A stretch of 64,000 nt of DNA, taken from the NCBI RefSeq assembly GCF_021729015.1, contig NZ_JAJQQZ010000002.1:372001-436000 (forward strand), in the 5' to 3' direction. Of the stretch, positions 56,759 through 64,000 are shown piece by piece. Made by a program: the position numbers and the translations under genes. This DNA comes from Halobacterium rubrum. GTDB lineage: Archaea > Halobacteriota > Halobacteria > Halobacteriales > Halobacteriaceae. The notes beneath the pieces are model-generated. The model was not told where the DNA came from, made no database searches, and was given only the letters and a program-made list of their open reading frames with translations. Position 1 is the stretch's first letter, and each line of letters begins with the position of its first letter.

Positions 56759-57353
56759 GTTGCGCCAGTCACCCACCCCAGCCGGCCCGAGCGTCCTCGC
56801 CCGAACGCGCGCCGCGCTCGGCGTCGTCGCCAGACGCCGGGACGCCCGCCTCGTCTTCGTCGCCGCAACCGTCGGCTATCTCCTCGTCTACCTCGCCACG
56901 GTCGGCGACCTCACGTTCGCGTCGGGCGGCCGCGGCCCCCTCTCCATCCGGGTCGCCGACGACCTCTCGCGAGCGTTCGCCAGCCTCGGTTTCTTCCGGT
57001 ACGGCGCGGTCGCCGTCGTGTCCGCCGGCCCACTCACGTACCTGTTCTCGCCGCTGAACGCCGCGCTCGCGGTCGGCCTCTCCGTGCTGGTCGGCGCGAA
57101 CCTCGCGCTCACCTACCTCGGACTCGTCCAGCCCCGAGCCTGCGGACTGGAGAGCTCGACTGGCGTCCTCGCCGGCGTCCCCGCACTGCTCTCCGGCGCG
57201 GCCTGCTGCGGACCGACGATACTGCTCGTCGTCGGCGTCCAGGCAAGCGCCACCGTCATCACGGGGTTCCAGTACCTCGTCCCCCTCGCCGTCGCGATGC
57301 TCGTCGCCTCGCTGCTGTTGATCGGCCGGCGCGTCGACCCCGCGCTCCTCTGA
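56751..57353 (+). CDS. Polytopic membrane protein with vicinal Cys pair (DUF3179 module, copy 2)
   Basis: A 200-residue paralogue of the 9274-9885 protein with the same five-helix profile. It shares QPRACGLESSTGVLAG (Cys131), LLSGAACCGPTILLVVG (Cys152, Cys153) and VQASATVITGFQYLVP, with near-identity over the C-terminal half. The ATG at 56751 overlaps the DUF3179 lipoprotein stop. The conservation of all three cysteines in both copies argues for function. The conserved core lies in about residues 85-200. Confidence 0.78.
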   Translation: MPELRQSPTPAGPSVLARTRAALGVVARRRDARLVFVAATVGYLLVYLATVGDLTFASGGRGPLSIRVADDLSRAFASLGFFRYGAVAVVSAGPLTYLFSPLNAALAVGLSVLVGANLALTYLGLVQPRACGLESSTGVLAGVPALLSGAACCGPTILLVVGVQASATVITGFQYLVPLAVAMLVASLLLIGRRVDPALL

Positions 57354-57379
57354 CCGTCTACAGTCGCATCCGGCAGCCG

Positions 57380-57847
57380 TCACATCCCGGACTCGCGGCG
57401 CGTCATGATGACGCCGCTGGCCAGCATCAACGCCGCAATCGCCACCATCCCGGCGTCGGCGCCCATCGCTGACGCCGCGTCCATCCCGCTCTGCATGCCG
57501 TCGTTCATCGACCCGCCGTCCATCATCCCGCCGTCGTTCATCCCGCCACCGGCCATTCCGTCTCCGAACGTGCTCGCCAGCCACGCCTGGTTCACCAGCA
57601 TCAGGACCGAATAGGCGATCATCAACGGGCCGCTCGCCCGCCCGAGCGCCGACGTCGCCGGCGTCACCAGGACGACGCCGTGGACGAGGACGACTGCGCC
57701 GAGCGCCGCCATGAACCACGCACTTCCCGACATCCCGGCCCCCGTCGTCGCCTGAAACAACGAGTACACCCCCGAAACGACGCCGATGCTCGCGCCGTAC
57801 AGCCGGGCCGTCGAGACGCCCTCTGCAGCACTCATCTGGTCGTTCAT
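57380..57847 (-). CDS. Met-rich four-helix membrane protein (DUF3179 module, copy 2)
   Basis: A 155-residue protein, paralogue of 7637-8095. It reads TARLYGASIGVVSGVYSLFQ and GRASGPLMIAYSVLMLVNQA, then a Gly/Asp/Met-rich loop (GMNDGGMMDGGSMNDGM) before the last helix ending MVAIAALMLASGVIMTRRES. The loop sequence differs from the first copy, but its Met-Gly character is retained, suggesting that the composition is what matters. Its orientation relative to the exported DUF3179 gene is convergent. Confidence 0.7.
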   Translation of the reverse strand: MNDQMSAAEGVSTARLYGASIGVVSGVYSLFQATTGAGMSGSAWFMAALGAVVLVHGVVLVTPATSALGRASGPLMIAYSVLMLVNQAWLASTFGDGMAGGGMNDGGMMDGGSMNDGMQSGMDAASAMGADAGMVAIAALMLASGVIMTRRESGM

Positions 57848-58387
57848 TTCATGAAGCTAGGAATCGTGGCCACTTCAAATCGAGCCAGTGCACAGAGCAA
57901 TTCTCGAACCGCTGCGAGATGCACTACAGATGTGGGAAGGCAGTGACTGGTTGTATCGTGTCCCGCTCTCCGCCCGGTCGGGGAAGCGCGTCGAGGACTG
58001 CACGAATCCAGGATGACTGACCGTACAGCCCGAGACCTATCAGTCACCCAGATTGAGCCGTCGACCTCGTATGAGCGAACTCGCTAAAGACGCCCCGCCC
58101 CAGAAGAAGGCCACTCCTAGCGGTGCTCGCGCTCGTCTTCCCGTGCCAGTGGCAATAATCCGGTGTGTCGTGAGTGTCGGTTCGCTACGGGAGACGCGAG
58201 TAGCGATTCAGCGCTCGCGCCTTAGTGAGAACCTGCATACATTTTTCGCTCGCCTCGTTCCGGAGGAGGGAGCGGGCGCTGCGACAATGCGGGGGTACCG
58301 CACAATCGCGATTTATAACAAACACCGGATACGTCGTGGTCTTAGTCAGCCCGGTGGGGACCGGCCCCACCGAAGCACACCACTCTC
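57848..58387. other. Intergenic region, possible decayed sequence
   Basis: About 540 bases. A start at 58071 (MSELAKDAPPQKKATP) reads briefly like protein. A different frame continues hydrophobic (LLAVLALVFPCQWQ) to a stop near 58150. This could be a decayed small membrane protein or chance. No operator or RNA was recognised. Confidence 0.35.
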
Positions 58388-59320
58388 ATGTCACAAGAGA
58401 CAGCACGGAACGACAACGGTGAGCGCGAAGAATCGAAACTACCGAGCGTACTCGAAGGAGTCCTGTCCCGCCGCGAGGTCCTGCGACGAGGCGCCATCGC
58501 GTCGACGGTTGCAGGAGTGGGGCTCTCAGCGGCCGGCGGCAACGCCGCGGCCACCAGTTCGCGTGGTAGTTCCGACGAACACGAAGGTGGGCAAGACGGA
58601 GAAGGCGGCTACAGCGGCGAACTGACGCTAGCGAGCCCCGACCTCGCCGGGTTCGACAAGACGCTGATGTACATCGCGGAAGGTGTCACCACGGGCGACT
58701 GGGACCGGATCGAACGCGGGGACTTCTTCCAGACGGAGATCATGGGCCGCAGCGAAGAGGAGGCCCAGGAACTCGACAGAGAAGCCGCTGCGTTCTTCGA
58801 GGAGACGTTCGGCCTCCCGTTCGAGGGCGAGGACCTCGGCGACGGAAACGTCGAAACCATCGACGACGACGTCGGCGGTGGCGCGCAGTTCTTCCGGTTC
58901 ATGCAGGACCTCGACACCGAGTACCGGGCCTACATGATATCGGGAGAGGGAGTCTCCGAAGAGGGAGCGCTCGTGCGCGACGGCGGCCACTTCGTGTCGA
59001 TACAGGAGGAGATGACCCTCCACGGCGAGTGGGGCGGCGAAGAAGGGAAGTCGGTCCCGGCCGGTTCGTTCCTGGTCTTCGGCGACTACAACATCGACCC
59101 GGAGAACATCCGCGGCCGGAGCGACCCGATCGAGATTCACTACGAATCCGGGAGTCCGATCATCCCCGGAATGGACCCGTTCACGTTCAGTTGCGTCATC
59201 ACCCACCCCGAATGGGGCGAGGGGAAGGCTAACGGAACGGTCATTCCAGGCGAAGAGGTCGAGGGCGGCACGACGAACCACATCCGGAACGTCCTCACGT
59301 TCCCCGCCGTCCTGAACTAG
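58388..59320 (+). CDS. Tat-exported protein, unknown function
   Basis: A 310-residue protein. The signal LSRREVLRRGAIASTVAGVG (residues about 27-46) has the twin-arginine RRE-VLRR form with no following lipobox Cys, so it is probably secreted. The mature part is acidic, with LTLASPDLAGFDKTLMYIAEG and TFSCVITHPEWGEGKANGTV. A single cysteine lies in FSCVITHPEW. No known domain was recognised. It is haloarchaeal in composition. It is followed by a T-rich terminator ACTTTTTTGACC. Confidence 0.68.
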   Translation: MSQETARNDNGEREESKLPSVLEGVLSRREVLRRGAIASTVAGVGLSAAGGNAAATSSRGSSDEHEGGQDGEGGYSGELTLASPDLAGFDKTLMYIAEGVTTGDWDRIERGDFFQTEIMGRSEEEAQELDREAAAFFEETFGLPFEGEDLGDGNVETIDDDVGGGAQFFRFMQDLDTEYRAYMISGEGVSEEGALVRDGGHFVSIQEEMTLHGEWGGEEGKSVPAGSFLVFGDYNIDPENIRGRSDPIEIHYESGSPIIPGMDPFTFSCVITHPEWGEGKANGTVIPGEEVEGGTTNHIRNVLTFPAVLN

Positions 59321-59395
59321 CCCGCGCTCCGAACGATTCCACTTTTTTGACCGGGCCCGGGAACTTTGACTCTCCACGCCGATGTAGCTACTGTC

Positions 59396-59888
59396 ATGCC
59401 CGAGGACGGCGGTGACGGGGTAACCGTGTACGCCTGTCCCCACTGTGAGGGCGTCGCGCTCGACGACCGACACCGAGAGTGCTGTGGCGAGCCTATGGAA
59501 CCGGTGACCGTCGACGCCGCCAAAGAGCCCGACCTGGCGACGCTCGTGACCCAGGTGTTTGGCGTCTCGGAGACAGGGGTAGACATCTGCGTGCTCCTCA
59601 TGGAACGCGACGAGGTGACCATCGAAGACATCGCTGCTGCGCTCGACGTCAACCGCACCACTGCCTCTCGGCAACTCACCCAGCTTCGGTCGCTCGGCGT
59701 CATCGAGCGCCGCGAGGAGTCACTGGACGACGGCGGGCAGCGCTACGTCTACACTGCACGCCATCGAAGAGGTGCGACGGCGGCACCGCGACGCACTCCT
59801 CGGCTGGGTTGCCGACGCGATGGCACTCCTCGACGAGTTGGACGAGCAGAAGCTCGCAGCCGTCGCCGAGCAGGAGCCGGGAAAGTAG
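59396..59888 (+). pseudogene. TrmB-like Cys-rich regulator, frameshifted
   Basis: An ATG at 59396 starts VYACPHCEGVALDD (Cys14, Cys17), HRECCGEPMEPV (Cys29, Cys30), then a winged helix VTIEDIAAALDVNRTTASRQ and GGQRYVYTA, homologous in layout to the 47326 regulator. After about 59750 the frame goes to unrelated sequence. In another frame the expected C-terminus continues: AIEEVRRRHRDALLGWVADA..LDELDEQKLAAVAEQEPGK, to TAG at 59886-59888. A one-base frameshift around 59754-59762 therefore separates two good halves. Either a recent mutation, a sequencing error or recoding. Confidence 0.75.
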
Positions 59889-60072
59889 TGCCACAGGCGG
59901 GCGACGAGTGTGAGTGCTGGGAGACTCGGCAATACGGGGAGTTCGTCGCCAGGGAGCTGCGTAATTGCGTACTGGCCGTATTCGGTGCGGTGACGAATGC
60001 GGCGACCGTTTGTCGACCGGAATTAGAGACACCGTCAGTACGGCTTTGCGGGTCCGGCTCGTATGGTCGGGT

Positions 60073-60792
60073 ATGACTCGCACGGCAGTCATCGCTGGTG
60101 TCGGTCCCGGACTCGGTGAATCGCTCGCCCGGAAATTAGCAACGGAAGGCTGCCGGGTCGCACTCTTCGCCCGGTCGCGGGACTACATCGCGGACCTGGC
60201 CGACGACCTCCCGGACCCCGGCGAAGGGCTCGCGGTCCAGACCGACCTCACCGACGTCGAGCAGATCCGGGACGGCTTCGAGGCGGTTCGCGAAGAATTC
60301 GGCCCGGTCGACGTCCTGGTGAACCACGCCAGCGCCGCCGCCTGGAATGGACTCATGGATGCCAGCGTCGAGGAGTTCGAGCGGGCGTGGGCGGTCAACG
60401 GCCGCGGCGCGTTCGTCTGCTCGCAGGAAGCCGTCGGCGACATGCTCGAGACGGGCGGCGGCACAGTCGTGTTCACCGGCGCGACCTCCGCGGTGCGGAG
60501 TCTCGGTGGGACAATCGGGTTCACGGCCGCGAAGTTCGCCGCCCGCGGCATGGCGATGGACATCGCACAGGAGTTCGGCCCCGAGGGCGTCCACGTCGCA
60601 CACGTCGTCATCGACGGCCAGATCGACTCGCCCCGGGTCCGCGAGCAATCCCCCGACCGCGACGGAGAGACGTTCCTCGACCCGGACGAGATGGCCGAGA
60701 CCTACTGGCATCTCGTCGAACAGGACGACGTCAGCACCCAGCCCTTCGAGGTCCACATCACGAACGGTCCGCAGAACTCCGAGTTCATTTAG
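60073..60792 (+). CDS. Short-chain dehydrogenase/reductase with Tyr-to-Phe active site
   Basis: A 239-residue Rossmann protein. Cofactor motif IAGVGPGLGESLARKLA, NHASAAA in place of NNAG, VFTGATSAVR with Ser139, then GFTAAKFAARG. In the catalytic YxxxK the Tyr is Phe150, Lys154 retained. Classical SDR reduction needs this Tyr, so the protein may be inactive, a binding protein or use other chemistry. The rest is well conserved and selected. The ATG at 60073 is chosen over an in-frame extension. Confidence 0.8.
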   Translation: MTRTAVIAGVGPGLGESLARKLATEGCRVALFARSRDYIADLADDLPDPGEGLAVQTDLTDVEQIRDGFEAVREEFGPVDVLVNHASAAAWNGLMDASVEEFERAWAVNGRGAFVCSQEAVGDMLETGGGTVVFTGATSAVRSLGGTIGFTAAKFAARGMAMDIAQEFGPEGVHVAHVVIDGQIDSPRVREQSPDRDGETFLDPDEMAETYWHLVEQDDVSTQPFEVHITNGPQNSEFI

Positions 60793-60866
60793 GGCCGGCG
60801 GGTCATCGGTTCCGTCGCGCAGAACGCGGTGTCTCGAGTGGACGGAATCTGAGCGAACCAGCGAGG

Positions 60867-61640
60867 CTAACGGACCGTGAGTGCGAACAGCGTGAGGTTG
60901 TGGACGGCAGGGACGAGGCCTGCGGCAGCCGCGACGACGAGGAACGTGACGGTGTCACGACCGGCGCGGTCGGGGTCAGTATCGAGGACCGTCAGGACGA
61001 ACGAGGCGACCATCACTTTCACTAACAGGAAGAGAACGACGCCGGACGGGCCGATGCCGTCGCCGAGCTGGATGATGGTCGCGGAGACCGGGTTGCGTTC
61101 GGTCGCCCCGAGACGCTCGAGGCCGACTCCAGTCGTCGTCGCATCGAGGACGTGTGCGAAGAGGACGCCAGTTCCGAGCCAGCCGTGCGTAGACCAGCGT
61201 GTGTCTGGCACCGTCTGCAGGACGAGTCCGGTGACGGCAACCGCCAAGACGACCGCGACGACGTTCCACGCGAGGACGTGCATCTGGATGGCTTCTGCCG
61301 CGAGCAATGTCCCGCTCGCGGCACCGATAGCTACGAGGACGCCGCTGTGGACCGTCCATCTCGAGGTGTCGTCGACGCCGGCGGTATCGAGTACGAGCCA
61401 CAGGCCCGTGACGAGCGACCCCACCGCGAGGTAGACCGTCGGACTCTTGAGGAACCCAGCAGACAGGCTCGACGACGGTGCCGTGCGGCCGACGGCGACC
61501 GCGACGCCGACGATGCCGAACCACGGGAGCGTGGCTGCAATCTCGTCCGCGGCCACCACGACGCGTCGACGATGAAGGATCCACGCCAGGAGGGCGCCCA
61601 CGACGGCAGTGAGTGCGAACGCGATGCTGAACGCACTCAT
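60867..61640 (-). CDS. DUF63-family membrane protein
   Basis: A 257-residue protein with about seven helices: AFSIAFALTAVVGALLAWIL, VYLAVGSLVTGLWLVLD, WNVVAVVLAVAVTGLVLQ and VLFAHVLDATTTGVGLERLG. The last motif with ERNPVS, then GDGIGPSGVVLFLLVK, is typical of the archaeal DUF63 family. No function is established. The orientation is convergent with the SDR and the same as the glutaredoxin and MerA genes. Confidence 0.78.
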   Translation of the reverse strand: MSAFSIAFALTAVVGALLAWILHRRRVVVAADEIAATLPWFGIVGVAVAVGRTAPSSSLSAGFLKSPTVYLAVGSLVTGLWLVLDTAGVDDTSRWTVHSGVLVAIGAASGTLLAAEAIQMHVLAWNVVAVVLAVAVTGLVLQTVPDTRWSTHGWLGTGVLFAHVLDATTTGVGLERLGATERNPVSATIIQLGDGIGPSGVVLFLLVKVMVASFVLTVLDTDPDRAGRDTVTFLVVAAAAGLVPAVHNLTLFALTVR

Positions 61641-61703
61641 GCCGGCAGCTCCGGTCGAGCCGTTTCGGGGTCGTTTCGCACTGGACAGGCGTCCGGAGCC
61701 ACG

Positions 61704-61943
61704 TCAGGCGTACGTGTTCTCGAGGTGGGCGACGATATCGTCGCTCTCCGCCAGTCCATCGATCCCGTGTTCGGGATCGACGAGTACTGGCACACCGGAC
61801 TGCCCGCTCACCGATTTCACCTCGAACCGGAGGAAGCGGAACGGGAGCACGTTGTGCGCCTTGTAGTCGAGGTCGAGCGCGTCGAGCTTGCGCTCGACTT
61901 TTGCACAGTACGGGCAGCCGGGGAGTCGATAGAGTTCCAGCAT
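61704..61943 (-). CDS. Glutaredoxin
   Basis: A 79-residue thioredoxin-fold protein: MLELYRLPGCPYCAKVERKL (Cys10, Cys13), then SGQSGVPVLVDP (cis-Pro). A CPYC active site is the glutaredoxin type. In haloarchaea it would use gamma-glutamylcysteine rather than glutathione. The spacing to the mercuric reductase suggests a shared thiol/metal defence role. ATG 61943 is chosen over a longer frame because it matches the family start. Confidence 0.85.
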   Translation of the reverse strand: MLELYRLPGCPYCAKVERKLDALDLDYKAHNVLPFRFLRFEVKSVSGQSGVPVLVDPEHGIDGLAESDDIVAHLENTYA

Positions 61944-62076
61944 CGAAGCTGGCACCCAGTAGGTCCGGTCGGGGTAAAACCCCACCGCGGGTCGGCAACG
62001 CGGTTGCACGGCCGCCGTCACTATCCGCGTCTCCGAGCGAGGGCTGGACCCCCGGAGAATCCTGATTCGTGGCTCC

Positions 62077-63534
62077 TCACTCGACACAGCAGCTCATCGT
62101 CGAGGTGTCCCGCCGGAACGCCTGGCAGGCCTGCTTGAATGCCTCGCTGAACGTTGGGAACGGATGAACCGTGTCGATGATGTCGTCAATCGTGAGGCCG
62201 AACTTCACCGCCAGCGTCGCTTCCATAATCATGTCGGCGGCACGCGGCCCGACCATGTGGACGCCCACGATCTCGTCGGTCTCGTGGTGCTTGACGACTT
62301 GGACGAGGCCATCCGTGTTCTCGACTGCTTTCGCCCGCGGGACGTCCGCCATCTGGACGGTCCGACACGAACAGGTGCCGTACTCGTCCATGTACTCCAG
62401 TTCGGTCGTGCCAACGGCTGCGACCTCGGGACTGGTGAATACGACTGCGGGGACCGCATCGTAGTCGATGCTGAGGTCCTCGTCGCCGAAGGCGTTCTTG
62501 ACGGCGTGGTTGCCCTCCTTGGCGGCGACCGTCTCCAGTTCGGGTGCGCCGATTACATCGCCGGCAGCGTACACGTCCGGGTTCGTCGTCTGAAAGTGGT
62601 CGTCGACCCGGACTGTTCCGTCGCCGTTCATCTCGACGCCGACCGACTCGAGGCCGATGCCCTCGCTGTTGGGCTGGACGCCGGTCGCGACGAACAGCGC
62701 ATCGCCCGTGACTGTCCGCGTGGTGCCGTCGACGACCGTCTCGACCGCGACGCCCGACTGCATCGTTTCAGTTCCTCCGTCGCCTGCTGGCGTGCGGACT
62801 CGTTGGAACTCGTTGCCAGTCACCACCTCGATGCCTTCCGCCTCGAACACGCGTTGTATCTCTCGCCCTAGCTGGCCTTCCATCCCCGACAGCACTCGGT
62901 CAGAGCGCTGGAGAATCGTCACGTCGACGCCAACCCGGTGGAGGATCTGTCCCCACTCGAGCGCGATGTACCCGCCACCAAGCATCACGATGCTCTCGGG
63001 GAGGTCGCGCTCCTCGAGGATGGTCTCGCTCGTGTAGTACTCGATGTCGTCGAGCCCGTCGATGGGTGGCGCCCACGGCGAACTCCCAGTCGCGACGAGC
63101 ACTTTCTCGCCGGTTATTCGTGCGCCCTCGTCGGCGCCGTCGACGACCCTGATGGTTGTGTCGTCGACCAGCTGGCCGTAGCCTTCGTAGATGTCGGTCT
63201 CGAAATGCTCAGCGACATCGACGTAGTTCGACTGCCGGAACTCCTCCACGAGCTCGTCGGTTCCGTCGAGGGCGGCCGCCCAGTCGACCGCCGGTTCGCC
63301 GTCGCTGTACTGGACGGCGTCGAACGGGTTCTCCGCTGGTGTCACGGCGTTTTCGCCGACCGCCAGCAGGTGTTTGCTCGGCACGCAACCGACGTTCACG
63401 CAGGTGCCACCCAGCGGCAGCCCTGTGTTCACCATCGCCGTGGAGAACCCTCGGTTGCTAGCTTCAGTGATTGCAGCAAATGCCGCCGCACCGCCACCGA
63501 GAACGACGAGGTCGTAGGAGTGCGCTGAAACCAT
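62077..63534 (-). CDS. merA: Mercuric reductase
   Basis: A 485-residue FAD/NAD(P) enzyme. GGGAAAFAAITEASNRG FAD motif, GGTCVNVGCVPSK redox pair (Cys45, Cys50) in the exact MerA wording, VMLGGGYIALEWGQIL NAD(P) motif, VYAAGDVIG, and a C-terminus ending MSCCVE with Cys482-Cys483. The terminal Cys pair that hands Hg(II) to the active site separates MerA from dihydrolipoamide dehydrogenases. The N-terminal HMA domain of many bacterial MerA is absent. A haloarchaeal MerA-like enzyme is known to reduce bis-gamma-glutamylcystine, so dual function is possible. Divergent from the 63612 regulator. Confidence 0.88.
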   Translation of the reverse strand: MVSAHSYDLVVLGGGAAAFAAITEASNRGFSTAMVNTGLPLGGTCVNVGCVPSKHLLAVGENAVTPAENPFDAVQYSDGEPAVDWAAALDGTDELVEEFRQSNYVDVAEHFETDIYEGYGQLVDDTTIRVVDGADEGARITGEKVLVATGSSPWAPPIDGLDDIEYYTSETILEERDLPESIVMLGGGYIALEWGQILHRVGVDVTILQRSDRVLSGMEGQLGREIQRVFEAEGIEVVTGNEFQRVRTPAGDGGTETMQSGVAVETVVDGTTRTVTGDALFVATGVQPNSEGIGLESVGVEMNGDGTVRVDDHFQTTNPDVYAAGDVIGAPELETVAAKEGNHAVKNAFGDEDLSIDYDAVPAVVFTSPEVAAVGTTELEYMDEYGTCSCRTVQMADVPRAKAVENTDGLVQVVKHHETDEIVGVHMVGPRAADMIMEATLAVKFGLTIDDIIDTVHPFPTFSEAFKQACQAFRRDTSTMSCCVE

Positions 63535-63575
63535 CTCGTCGTTACTCTAGAGCGCGAAGTAATTATACTGTAGAG

Positions 63576-63615
63576 TCCGAAGCTATGGAGTAGGTTGGAG
63601 GCTCCGAAGCTATGG
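63576..63615 (+). repeat. Direct repeat TCCGAAGCTATGG overlapping the regulator start
   Basis: TCCGAAGCTATGG occurs at 63576-63588 and 63603-63615, 27 bases apart. The second copy contains the regulator ATG (63612). In the first the ATG is followed by GAG TAG. An AATTATACT TATA-like stretch precedes it. This may be a duplicated binding site or start-region duplication. Confidence 0.6.
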
Positions 63616-63956
63616 CAGATACAACCCCATCCGCGCCCAGCTGTGACGTCGACGGGACGTGTTACTGTCCACTGACTGGCGTCATCGACACGCTGAGTCG
63701 GAAGTACGCGATGCAACTGATCAGCGTCATCGGCGCCCACGACTCGCTCCGGTTCGCCGAAATCGAAGCCCACGTCCCGACCGCCAGCTCGTCGACGATC
63801 TCGAAACGCCTCGACGAGTTCGTCGAGGCGGGGCTCGTGACGCGAACGCAGTACGACGAAATCCCGCCCCGAGTCGAGTACGCGGTGACCGACGACGGCG
63901 AGGAAGTCCGGAGACGTCTGGAGCCACTGCTCGAGTGGGCAACAGAGAACAGTTGA
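63612..63956 (+). CDS. HxlR-family regulator with Cys-rich N-terminus, beside merA
   Basis: A 114-residue protein. The N-terminus has CDVDGTCYCPLTG (Cys11, Cys17, Cys19), followed by the HxlR winged helix DTLSRKYAMQLISVIGAHDS, STISKRLDEFVEAGLVTRTQ and VEYAVTDDGEEV. The cysteine cluster suggests a metal or thiol sensor, and the divergent merA is its likely target. Start at the ATG of the second direct repeat. The 63545-63552 CTCTAGAG and nearby TATA sequences serve the shared promoter. Confidence 0.82.
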   Translation: MADTTPSAPSCDVDGTCYCPLTGVIDTLSRKYAMQLISVIGAHDSLRFAEIEAHVPTASSSTISKRLDEFVEAGLVTRTQYDEIPPRVEYAVTDDGEEVRRRLEPLLEWATENS

Positions 63957-64000
63957 GTGATTCTCGACAGGGATGTTGTGATTTGGAAGTCGAAGAGAAG

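Noticed and set aside
1-64000. CRISPR arrays, rRNA, tRNA or insertion sequences
   Set aside because: No regularly spaced repeats, no rRNA motifs, no T-arm in a tRNA context and no transposase-like frame were found by reading. A dedicated tRNA or IS search was not possible.

Overview
The window is from an extremely halophilic archaeon (class Halobacteria). It is GC-rich with strong G/C at third codon positions. The encoded proteins are very acidic. Many genes look leaderless, with TATA/BRE boxes about 25-30 bases before the start. Exported proteins carry Tat signals followed by a lipobox, and several families seen here are typical of haloarchaea (DUF5786-like protein, HxlR and TrmB-like regulators, halocyanin). 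I cannot name a genus. No rRNA, tRNA, CRISPR array, transposase or replication origin was recognised. Paralogues inside the window and three toxin-antitoxin remnants or loci suggest an accessory or plastic region.

Layout. (1) 1-7624, a reduced-sulfur and thiol block: TusA-like protein, rhodanese/persulfide dioxygenase, two half-size YeeE/YedE transporters, a PiT-type permease, a 49-residue membrane protein with a TauE/SafE exporter, an HTH regulator, thioredoxin and thioredoxin reductase. Two promoters share an unusually similar operator-BRE-TATA block. (2) 7637-11005, first copy of a DUF3179 module: Met-rich membrane protein, cytoplasmic DUF3179, membrane protein with a vicinal Cys pair, Tat-lipoprotein DUF3179. 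(3) 11083-14804, DHFR, a hydrolase and toxin-antitoxin loci. (4) 14853-24284, small redox proteins (DsrE, peroxiredoxin, thioredoxin), TauE, a soluble chemotaxis-type transducer, an aspartoacylase/RimK pair and HxlR regulators. A 17-bp palindrome recurs upstream of several genes. (5) 24495-30882, a halocyanin fusion, PiT transporter, UspA, a third cytoplasmic DUF3179 and a zinc-finger membrane protein. (6) 30985-37779, two unrelated enzymes each with an N-terminal Rieske domain (a ThDP enzyme and a glutamate-synthase FMN enzyme), flanking an Na+/H+ antiporter and a beta-helix/ion-channel protein. (7) 37862-43712, a second DHFR, M20 peptidase, TauE, MFS transporter and a disulfide reductase. 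(8) 44259-45870, a less GC-rich patch of small haloarchaeal genes. (9) 46117-54792, a histidine kinase, a TrmB-like regulator, another disulfide reductase, cupin, isochorismatase-like hydrolase, AhpD-like protein, cytoplasmic DUF3179 and a thioredoxin-reductase-like flavoprotein. (10) 55628-57847, second copy of the exported half of the DUF3179 module. (11) 58388-63956, a Tat protein, a frameshifted regulator, an SDR without its catalytic Tyr, a DUF63 protein, glutaredoxin, and a mercuric reductase divergent from a Cys-rich HxlR regulator.

Functional reading (inference). The region concentrates sulfur-compound transport, persulfide oxidation, thiol-disulfide chemistry and possibly soft-metal handling: four flavin disulfide reductases plus one reductase-like flavoprotein, two thioredoxins, a glutaredoxin, a peroxiredoxin, an AhpD-like protein and three TauE exporters. 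The least explained element is the DUF3179 module. It has five DUF3179 copies in two compartments and two copies each of a Cys-Cys membrane protein and a Met-rich membrane protein. The four sites matching the 17-bp palindrome, one of them before an HxlR gene with paired cysteines, suggest a small thiol-responsive regulon.
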